This document shows positions 56,598-64,000 of a DNA stretch of 64,000 bases, piece after piece. The stretch is taken from the NCBI GenBank assembly GCA_032622095.1, contig CP136065.1:25491141-25555140 (forward strand). Reading direction: 5' to 3'. The number at the start of each line of letters is the position of its first letter. Within the stretch, counting starts at the first letter, position 1. A program made the translations under genes and the position numbers. The notes beneath the pieces were generated by a model, which searched no databases, had not been told where the DNA came from, and saw only the letters and a list, made by a program, of their open reading frames with translations. This DNA comes from Siphonodentalium dalli (taxonomy: Eukaryota > Mollusca > Scaphopoda > Gadilida > Siphonodentaliidae).

Positions 56598-57735
56598 AAA
56601 AGGGAGATACAACCGACCCCTCAAACTACAGGCCAATCACCTTAACATGCATCATGTCAAGATTGCAGAGCATATAATTTCATCTCATATAAGTACACAC
56701 TTCAAAATCCATAACATCCTGTATAAATTACAACATGGTTTTCGAGAACGCCGGTCCTGTGAAACACGGCAAGTACAACTCATTGACTACCTTGTTGGTT
56801 ACCTTTTTGCAGGGCACCAAACTGACTTAATATTAATAACTATATACGGCACCAGAGGCCCAATTCTAATCTGGATTAGATCTTTCCCAGATGGCTGCAG
56901 TCAAGGGGAACTCTCTGCTTCAGTCCCCATCACCTCAGGGGTGTCCCAGGGCTATGTCCTGGGCCCTGTTGTTTCTACTGTATATAAACGACCTCCCTAA
57001 GTACTTAATATCACAAACCAGACTGCTGATGACACAGCCATATACATAACCATCAAAAGCCCCACAGATCACAACACTCTACAAACCGATCTAATTAAAT
57101 TGGAGGAATGGGAAAGAAAATGGGACATGTCGTTTAATCCGGGGAAATGCCAAGTACTCGCAAGCAACACCCAGTTGACCACCAATTCATCTTGCATGGG
57201 CAAATCTGGCAACATACCAGCACAGCCCACTATCTCGGGTTTGACATAACAAACATGTCATTCAACGAGCATATAAATAAAATAACAAGTGCAAATCAAA
57301 CTCTTGGGTTCCTGAAAAATATAAAAATAAAACATGAAGTTATTCGCAAAATAGCATATCTAGCTGCTGTAAGGCCTAAATTAGAATATGCAGCTTGCGC
57401 ATGGTCACATTACACAGCCACACATATTGTCGTAATTGAAAACGTTCAGAACAGGGCTGTGAGTTGGATAAAAAATCAATACTCAAGATATACAAGTGAT
57501 TTGGCTATGACTTCTGATCTAAATTTGAAATCACTGGAGGCTAGAAGAACTATATCACGACTGTGTCTCTTCCAAAAAAACACCCAAAACCATGTGGCAA
57601 TTCATATTCCAACTTATCTTGAAAAGCTCGCAAGAAAACGCGATACCACCATCAGGAACATTCTGACGCATTCACACAGGCCCAAATTACTTCTTCTCTG
57701 TCTCTGCAATTCTCTGGAATAATCTAAACTTTGAC

Positions 57736-58651
57736 CTGGTCACACTCTCAGACCATGACATATTCAGACAGGTGTGTACCAGCATATCAAATAACTGACT
57801 CAAATGATAATTATTTTAACCTAGTGTTTTTAACTGTTTTATCTCTCTTCTGTAAACAAATACTAAACTTGGTTCTCCTATCTCACTGTCATCTCCTTTC
57901 TGAACACACGCTATCTCCATTCCGCACAGACGCGCATTGGGTGAATACCCGATAAGGGGGGTCTCCAATACACATAGATAGATAGGTGACAAGCTTCTCA
58001 AGTCGATACGAAATCAGCCGTGGGAATAGACCCACACTGACTTGACGCAATGAGCGACCACTAAGGCATACACGGAATTGACCCAATTGAAACCAAAACA
58101 AACTGGACGTTGTTATTAACTCTTTGCCTGCCACACACTCCTGATCGAACTTCAATAAATATATAAATGTTTAAAAATAATATAATATATAAAACAATCA
58201 AAACATATGTATTATAAATATTTAAATAATAACACTTTTGGATGTTGCAAACCGACCAAAATCGAAATGGTTATATGCAAGCATCCAAGCAGCCATGTTT
58301 AATATATATATAACATGCCTGCAAATCTCCGATCACATACACCAACAATTTTATGTCAACTATACTGTAATAATCGGCATTTTTATTCACACCTATTTGT
58401 TTACATGGGAAATTTCAATGCAAAAATTATTTAATTAATTACCTCACAAAATACGAGAGTGGCTAAAATGCAAGCTTTGCAGTTTTTAAGGCAGGTGACT
58501 AAAAGACAAGCTTGGCGTTTTCAAATTTTTAAAAAGCTTTTTAAACGCTGTTTTCGGGTGAATTATGCGGGAATAGCACCAGTTAATTACTTATATGGCC
58601 CATTTTCGTAAATTAATCGACAATAGTGGCAGTAATGTCCCCGATTGGTTG
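57736..58651. other. Non-coding stretch
   Basis: A/T-rich with no supported gene. The last part (58500-58651) includes AAGCTTGGCG and GGTTAATAGGG words that recur at the ends of the tyrosine-recombinase element. Confidence 0.45.
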
Positions 58652-58659
58652 GTTAATAG

Positions 58660-59500
58660 GGGACACACTAATAGTTGTAGTCCGAGTCCGAGCCCGAGCC
58701 CAGTAAAATGTGTAGTTGGGACTTTCAATTTCGTTTATTGTCGTTAATATGATTCCAATAGTGATGAATTTTGGTTTGTGGAAAGTTATGCCACTTACAA
58801 ATTAAAAAAACTAAAAAGAAAATTTGTAAGTCTTATATTTCAACTTTTATCGACTTTTTTCGTTCTCCAGCACACTAAAAGTTGTAGTTGGAATCAGCCG
58901 AGCCGGCCGCCGAGTCGCTAATTAGCTGTTAATTGCTATTGTTAGGCGGCTGATTGGATTAAGTCAGTGGTGGGTCACATGAAGATCAAAGGGCAAGTAG
59001 TGGGGAATAAAAACAAACAATGACTTTTATTAAGCAATATATGAAGGTTTAGCAATTTTAAAGATTACTCTTTAGGAGAATGTGTATGGCCCTGAAAAGG
59101 GCCGTTTTTTATCTTGACTTCCATCTTCTTCGCCGTGAACTGCACCTGAAATTATAAACTTGAAAAACATTAATAACACCTGAAATAAACGTGATATTAG
59201 TACATTATTAATATATTATTTACATATTAATGACACTATAATAATCCGACTGATGTCTACCTCGTTTTCCAACTACAACTTTTAGTGTGCTGGAGAACGA
59301 AAAAAGTCGATAAAAGTTGAAATATAAGACTTACAAATTTTCTTTTTAGTTTTTTTAATTTGTAAGTGGCATAACTTTCCACAAACCAAAATTCATCACT
59401 ATTGGAATCATATTAACGACAATAAACGAAATTGAAAGTCCCAACTACACATTTTACTGGGCTCGGGCTCGGACTCGGACTACAACTATTAGTGTGTCCC
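58660..59500. mobile_element. Inverted-repeat element with long matching arms and 8-bp target duplication
   Basis: Begins GGGACACACTAATAGTTGTA and ends in its inverse. About 230 bp at each end read as identical inverted copies. It is flanked by GTTAATAG (58652-58659 and 59501-59508). The ~370-bp middle has no coding potential. Arm identity suggests very recent movement or gene conversion. Confidence 0.85.
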
Positions 59501-59739
59501 GTTAATAGGGGGCGTGGTCACAAAATCAAAACATCGTCTTTTTACGCAGATTTCTTGTCGGTTTTTGGTCGATTTCTCTTTTTAAACATCAGTTGGACTA
59601 AGTTTTTTATTCGAAACATGTTGAATGGTTATCATTTATCACTCTCATAGTCGAGCTTGGCGGTTTTGAACATTATATGCGAAGAATTTTTGACTTTTAG
59701 ATGACCGACCACCGAACCGCCAAGCTCGAATAAAAAATC

Positions 59740-59952
59740 GGGCTATTTTGGCAATCAAAATATGTAATTACTAGACCTGAAACAATCATTGGATACGCCC
59801 CTGTATTCTATATACCTTAATTTTGACCTTTGACATTGATACTTGTGTCAAAGGTCATAATTAAATAGTACTCAAGATTCATGAATATTTCCCACAATAC
59901 CTTGATCCATATAAATGCGTTTCGCGCCCAAATCTAATTCATATCGACTCGA
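59740..59952 (+). repeat. Direct repeat Y, left copy, with a lox-like inverted site
   Basis: 213 bp, starts GGGCTATTTTGGCAATC and ends CATATCGACTCGA. At 59824-59857 it contains TGACCTTTGACA, ten bases, then TGTCAAAGGTCA: 12-bp arms around a short spacer. A TATAAAT word at about 59911 may serve as a promoter. Confidence 0.88.
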
Positions 59953-59966
59953 TATATACATGCAGT

Positions 59967-60402
59967 ATGCCGAAGGAAGAAAGAAAAAAGAGAGTTGACA
60001 CTGTCGATTATGCCAAATTACACCTAAAAGGTGAAGTTGTCAGAAAGACTTCAGGGAAAAACACTCCCACCAAACAACCAAGTCAGCCCAAATAGTGGGA
60101 CTGATACCAGCAACAGAAGTGACGACGAGTACACACGAAAGCCATTGCCTAGCGATGAATCTGACAACAATGGAGGTGAGATCGACGTTGACGAAGAGGA
60201 ACTGGCGATGATTCAGGAGATCGCGCAGAATAAATCGAGAAAGGAAACGATCATGCGGGAAAAGAAAGAAGCAAGGAAGGCACAGCTGCAGAAAGAGTTG
60301 TTAAGATCAAGAAAGGAGCTGGCTGAAGCTGAGAAACTGACAATGAAAGGTAAAAAAAGTAAATCATTTAATTTAGATGAATTACGAAAAGATAAAACAT
60401 GA
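59967..60402 (+). pseudogene. Gag-like ORF 1 with one probable frameshift
   Basis: The first frame (59967-60095) begins MPKEERKKRVDTVDYAKLHL and closes at TAG. A second frame (open from 60031) continues as VSPNSGTDTSNRSDDEYTRK and runs through an acidic stretch and a Lys/Glu-rich coiled-coil-like segment (EIAQNKSRKETIMREKKEAR) to TGA at 60402. The two probably formed one charged N-terminal protein. Its stop overlaps the next start as ATGA. Confidence 0.55.
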
Positions 60403-61211
60403 GAAATTTACCCGGATTCGATTCACGAGATCAGTCATCATCGGACAGTAGTTACGATGGTGACACAGAAAGTGATTGTGAGAGTACCTGCAGTGATGGT
60501 ACATACAGCTCAAAGAAAAACTTTCGCAGTAAAAAATCAAAAAAAAAAAAAATTGTATCTGGGTTGGAAGCGAAGCCTTCCTCAACTATTCTATACCCAC
60601 AATTATGTCCACAATCCTTATTACAATTAGAATATGTGAACAAGGAAATAAGATATAAAGATTTATCTTTTAATCAATTTGTTGCTGGAGAGCTAGAAAT
60701 TATTTTAAGACTTGAGAATGGCAGGGAAAGAGAAGAGCGTCTGGCATTCCTTCGAAAATTGGCATATTACCATGAAATTTACGAATGGAAATCACTTCTT
60801 GATTTCTATGCAACATTCATTCGAAAGATTGAGTATGGCCAAGCCAAGTGGGGTGATGACACCAACATGATGGAAACTCCATTGCTGGTAGGGCATACCA
60901 AATCAAAATCAATGAATGTCAAGAATATTAGAGGAAGTTACACTTACAGTAACACTTCAGGTTCTTATGGTAACCAAAACAAGATTCAAATGAATCAGAA
61001 TACAGGCAATGTCAATGCAAATAAGGATTGGTTTTGTCCTGAATACCAGAGGTTGAAATGTAGCAAGAAATCTCCCCATTTCAGAGTTGTACAAGGGCAA
61101 AATAGACAGGTACAGCACATTTGTGCTACATGTCTAGAGAGAGATAAAGCATGTTTGTCTCATCCAGAATCCAGCTCAGTTTGTCCTCATCAAGGGAATT
61201 CAGGGCAATGA
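60399..61211 (+). CDS. Gag-like ORF 2 of the tyrosine-recombinase element
   Basis: 270 residues. Residues 1-50 are Ser/Asp/Lys-rich. The middle (about 75-165) is a helical region with LENGREREERLAFLRKLAYY, a plausible capsid-like or nucleoprotein domain. The C-terminus has spaced cysteines (FCPEYQRLKCSKKSPHF and HICATCLERDKACLSHPE), probably zinc-binding. It starts at the ATGA overlap with the upstream frame, and the recombinase frame opens about 10 nt downstream. Function in the element is inferred. Confidence 0.65.
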   Translation: MRNLPGFDSRDQSSSDSSYDGDTESDCESTCSDGTYSSKKNFRSKKSKKKKIVSGLEAKPSSTILYPQLCPQSLLQLEYVNKEIRYKDLSFNQFVAGELEIILRLENGREREERLAFLRKLAYYHEIYEWKSLLDFYATFIRKIEYGQAKWGDDTNMMETPLLVGHTKSKSMNVKNIRGSYTYSNTSGSYGNQNKIQMNQNTGNVNANKDWFCPEYQRLKCSKKSPHFRVVQGQNRQVQHICATCLERDKACLSHPESSSVCPHQGNSGQ

Positions 61212-61221
61212 CTTGTAACAA

Positions 61222-62175
61222 TTGAAAGCAGAAGTAACTTTATCTACACGAGCCGCGTTTGCCCCAGGAACTCTCAAGAATTTAAAGATTCAATTTGAAT
61301 CCTTCTTGTTATTTTGTGTCCATTTTGATCTGGAGTCACTTCCTGCAACAAGTCAAGTAATTCAACTTTATGCACAATTTCTCAGTAGATCATTTGTTTC
61401 GGTGGAAGCTATCAAAAATTATGTAGCTGGAGCAAAAACATTGCATTTACTCACAGATCATCCATTTCCATCTGACAGTTATCAATTAAAATTACTGTTC
61501 AAGGGTATAGCTCGCTTGAATCCACATTCAGTTAAACAAGCCGAACCGATCACTCCTGAGATTTTATTGGAATTACACAATTTGCTTGATGTAAAAAAGC
61601 CAGTAGATGCTACATACTAGTGCTTGTTTGTGATAGCCTTCTTCACTTTTGCAAGGAAGTCAAATTTGGTTCCAGATTCTAAGATAGCATTTGATCCTGC
61701 TAAACAACTAACAAGAAGGGATATCATTTTTGATAATAATTTCATGATTGTGATCTTTAAATGGTCGAAAACTAATCAGTTTGGAGAAAGAAAGATAGAA
61801 ATACCATTGGTTCCAATTCCAAATTCACCACTTTGTCCAATATCTTCTTACCTCAACATGTGTGAATTGAATCCAGCCTCACAAGAAGAACCAGCATTCT
61901 TTCTAAAAACTCCGAAGAATCCAATAACATACCACAATTTTCAAAGTAAACTGAAATCATTGATAGAAAGAACTGGTAGGGACCCCGAGAGGTTTTCTTC
62001 GCATTCATTCAGAAGGGGTGGTAGTACAGTGGCATTTAGGTGTGGAGTTCCATATGATATGATTCAAATTCATGGCGATTGGAAATCTGATGCGTACAAG
62101 CGATATTTAGAATTTAGTATTGATGATAGATCTCAGATGGCAAAAGTTCTTAAAGATTATATTTCTAAATTGTAA
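61222..62175 (+). pseudogene. Tyrosine recombinase with one in-frame TAG
   Basis: About 318 residues in one frame, interrupted by TAG at 61618-61620. The related copy at 48 kb has Trp at this point (DAIYW versus DATY-stop), so TGG to TAG is the simplest reading. The N-terminal core-binding half (YAQFLSRSFVSVEAIKNYVA) is followed by the catalytic half: Arg in FARKSNL (about 145), SHSFRRGG giving His-x-x-Arg (about 260), HGDW (about 284) and the nucleophile Tyr in KRYLEF (about 294). All catalytic positions are kept. No ATG is seen at the very start; translation could begin from upstream or by re-initiation. Confidence 0.85.
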
Positions 62176-62179
62176 TGAG

Positions 62180-62767
62180 ATGAAGAATTCCAGGGTTCCG
62201 AATGTTTTTCATGTTCACAGAGTAATTTTGTGTTTTATTGCAGAAAGAGCTAAGTCTGTTATCTTAATCTCGGATTCCATATGCAAATATGTTGAAGGTG
62301 TGAATTTCACAGAAGTTATGGCGTATCGAGGGGCTTCAATAGAGCGGATAACCAATATTATTAAGAACAACAAAGAGAGTATCAGTTCCAAATATTTAAT
62401 AGTTCATGTTGGAACCAATAACGTTCACTCACATAGTGTGAAGAAAATCAAAATTTTGGTCAGTTCCCTTATTACAGTGGTAAAAAAATATACTCCATGT
62501 GAATTGATTATTTCTGCCTTGATACCAAGACCAGTGGATTTTCAGAAAACAGAACACATTATCATAGATATTAACAAAGAATTGTTGTCTTTATGCCAAG
62601 AGAGGCATATACGATTTGTTAGAACGTATAGGTCTTTCATCCATAAAGGTACCAACACTCCTATCAGAGAGTTGTTTGCATATCAGGATGGTGGTCTGCA
62701 TTTAAATTTTGATGGCACTAACGTTCTGATAATTTTTTTCATTCAAGTGGTGAAACATCTACATTGA
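62180..62767 (+). CDS. SGNH-type hydrolase of the tyrosine-recombinase element
   Basis: 196 residues from the ATG lying 4 nt after the recombinase stop. Visible blocks: LISDSICKYVEG (block I, Ser nucleophile in D-S), a Gly in MAYRGASIE (block II), HVGTNNVHS (block III, GTNN) and DGGLHLNFDG (block V, Asp and His). This is the SGNH/GDSL esterase fold seen in some Ngaro and CR1 elements; the substrate is unknown. The C-terminus (IIFFIQVVKHLH) is short. A longer frame begins at 62120 but overlaps the recombinase. Confidence 0.75.
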   Translation: MKNSRVPNVFHVHRVILCFIAERAKSVILISDSICKYVEGVNFTEVMAYRGASIERITNIIKNNKESISSKYLIVHVGTNNVHSHSVKKIKILVSSLITVVKKYTPCELIISALIPRPVDFQKTEHIIIDINKELLSLCQERHIRFVRTYRSFIHKGTNTPIRELFAYQDGGLHLNFDGTNVLIIFFIQVVKHLH

Positions 62768-63313
62768 GTTTAACATGAATTTGTAGCATTGTTTTAAGTC
62801 ATAAAGCAAATTGCAATACATGTATGTTTAATACATGAATAGTCACATATTATGTAATATTTAAGCAAGATACAGGCAAATGTACAATGTGTTGCATTAT
62901 TTATCATTTATTATTGTGATTATATTGGTGTTTTCACAGAACTTGATACTGATGTCCTCTACCACTTTTCCTTTCAGGAGATAGTCTGAACCACATCTTC
63001 TCCCAGGGTGATTAGAGGCTCAGATAGTACCTCTAACCTCTGGTCCCTTTTCCTTCCCGGATGGCATCAATATTGAGTTCTCTGGAGGCCGATGGCTTGG
63101 CGGTTGAGAATCACAATCATCATAATTCATGGGTATATGGATGAGTGTATGACTGTATGTGCAACAGTGAGAGTAAGGAGAGTGTAAGTATTCATATTTA
63201 TTCATATGTTATTATTGGAGATTTTATCTCAATAAATAATATTATTGCCAAAGTAGTCTTTGTTATCACACACCTGAAGTCCTATAATATCTTAAGTGAA
63301 GGGTGTGGTAATT
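62768..63313. other. Non-coding stretch between hydrolase and right repeat
   Basis: A/T-rich, no recognised gene. It would be 3' untranslated sequence of the element. The short frames at 63020-63348 lack domains. Confidence 0.5.
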
Positions 63314-63526
63314 GGGCTATTTTGGCAATCAAAATATGTAATTACTAGACCTGAAACAATCATTGGATACGCCCCTGTATTCTATATACCTTAATTTTGA
63401 CCTTTGACATTGATACTAGTGTCAAAGGTCATAATTAAATAGTACTCAAGATTCATGAATATTTCCCACAATACCTTGATCCATATAAATGCGTTTCGCG
63501 CCCAAATCTAATTCATATCGACTCGA
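63314..63526 (+). repeat. Direct repeat Y, right copy
   Basis: 213 bp, nearly identical to 59740-59952. The inverted site is at 63398-63431; its spacer differs by one base (TTGATACTAG versus TTGATACTTG). Confidence 0.88.
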
Positions 63527-63611
63527 CATTTCGAATTGTCAACATTGGCAAATTTTGTTTCCGACTTCAATGAAAATTTGAAACACTCGATCTGTTTCGT
63601 TGTTGATCTGC

Positions 63612-63705
63612 ACATGCAGTATGCCGAAGGAAGAAAGAAAAAAGAGAGTTGACACTGTCGATTATGCCAAATTACGCCTAAAAGGTGAAGTTGTCAGAAA
63701 GACTT
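63612..63705 (+). repeat. Direct repeat Z, right copy, with duplicated ORF 1 start
   Basis: Repeats 59958-60051, including the ORF 1 start MPKEERKKRVDTVDYAKLRL. It then runs into block X, so the peptide ends after RKTFR. 85 bp (63527-63611) separate it from Y, against 5 bp on the left. Confidence 0.85.
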
Positions 63706-63740
63706 TTAGATGACCGACCACCGAACCGCCAAGCTCGAAT
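63701..63740 (+). repeat. Block X, right copy
   Basis: GACTTTTAGATGACCGACCA and CCGAACCGCCAAGCTCGAAT match 59691-59732. The inverse AGCTTGGCGGTTTT lies at 63855-63868 (left counterpart 59655-59667), and a further diverged copy plus GGTTAATAGGGGGTGTG follows to 63932. Confidence 0.8.
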
Positions 63741-64000
63741 AACAAATCAAAATATAAAGCTGAATTTCGGCCGATTTCTCGTTTCTAAAACACGTTCCAG
63801 CTAGTTTTCATGTAAAACGTGTAAAATGATTATCATTCTTCACAAATAAAATCGAGCTTGGCGGTTTTTAATATTTTATATTAATTTTTTTTGACATTTT
63901 GATGACCGATGGCTGGTTAATAGGGGGTGTGTTAACCGAATGAAAACCTCGCTTTTGTTGTTATCGTGTTTCATTTGGCTCTGTGGTATGAAATTGTTAG

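Larger units (their letters stand above)
55366..57735 (+). pseudogene. Broken non-LTR retrotransposon (Jockey/CR1-like)
   Basis: Pieces of endonuclease and reverse transcriptase follow in order but in shifting frames: NILDLILTNN and DIADHEFFSLV (end of the endonuclease, 55445-55540); NKAAGPDNLIPVIL (RT start, 56060); SNVVPIFNK then, after an insertion, DPSNYRPITLTCI (56620-56655); ITSGVSQGYVLGPVV (56930); TADDTAIYI in place of the FADD box (57020); and a long C-terminal piece, 57147-57722, with YLGFDITNMSFNEHINKI and RPKLEYAACAW. Two insertions, a half hairpin at 55791-55830 and the element at 56254-56597, add to the damage. It cannot be functional. Confidence 0.85.
59548..63940 (+). mobile_element. 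Tyrosine-recombinase element (DIRS/Ngaro-like) with permuted direct repeats
   Basis: Three coding regions (Gag-like, tyrosine recombinase, SGNH hydrolase) lie between terminal blocks that occur in a different order at each end: left X (59691-59732), Y (59740-59952), Z (59958-60051); right Y (63314-63526), Z (63612-63705), X (63701-63740). Split or rearranged direct repeats and a tyrosine recombinase are hallmarks of DIRS-type retrotransposons, and SGNH hydrolases are known from the Ngaro group. Here there is no reverse transcriptase, so it is either non-autonomous or a recombinase-only (Crypton-like) design. Confidence 0.7.

Noticed and set aside
62120-62179. Longer start for the SGNH hydrolase at 62120
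   Set aside because: This portion overlaps the well-supported end of the recombinase in another frame; the ATG at 62180 is preferred.

Overview
This window looks like nuclear DNA from an animal, most likely a mollusc and plausibly a bivalve. That is inference: the evidence is one split mitochondrial thioredoxin gene with GT-AG introns, A+T-rich sequence crowded with small inverted-repeat transposons, abundant ACATGTA-type words and metazoan transposon families. No bacterial-style operon, rRNA, convincing tRNA or CRISPR array is visible. No species is claimed.

The only clearly cellular gene is thioredoxin 2 (exons 17030-17313, 21841-21964, 23611-23721, + strand; 172 residues with a mitochondrial presequence and the WCGPC active site). 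Nearly everything else is mobile or repeated DNA. 1-7 kb: a foldback structure whose arms carry 16-bp tandem repeats, and a 1.9-kb element with TA ends and internal copies of its own terminal motif. 8-11.8 kb: three nested transposons (hAT-like, MULE-like with a transposase relic, hAT-like). 12.8-32.6 kb: many TTAA-flanked (piggyBac-like) MITEs and two families of long hairpins around and inside the thioredoxin gene. 33-44 kb: minisatellites, a second TIR-motif element (39.1-41.4 kb) and weakly annotatable sequence. 45-47 kb: a hAT relic with a BED zinc finger inserted in a TTAA MITE, with its target duplication. 49.0-54.5 kb: an apparently intact LTR retrotransposon with one 1595-residue Gag-Pol frame and LTRs that read as identical. 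55.4-57.7 kb: a broken non-LTR retrotransposon. 58.7-59.5 kb: an inverted-repeat element with long arms that read as identical. 59.7-63.8 kb: a tyrosine-recombinase element with Gag-like, recombinase and SGNH-hydrolase frames and permuted direct repeats. A relic of the same recombinase family lies at 47.7-48.3 kb on the minus strand.

The most unusual signal is a pair of unrelated hairpin families with the same tip. Family 1 is 33 nt + ATA/TAT + 33 nt. Family 2 is 45 nt + triloop + 45 nt. In both, the base pair sixth from the loop is not a Watson-Crick pair in any copy with a preserved tip, while the five pairs between it and the loop have changed together on both sides. Family 1 occurs as inverted pairs inside four different TTAA MITE families. 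Family 2 occurs as one- or two-hairpin units with 8-bp target duplications. Several broken copies end at the loop. All comparisons were made by eye, so identities and covariation need to be computed.
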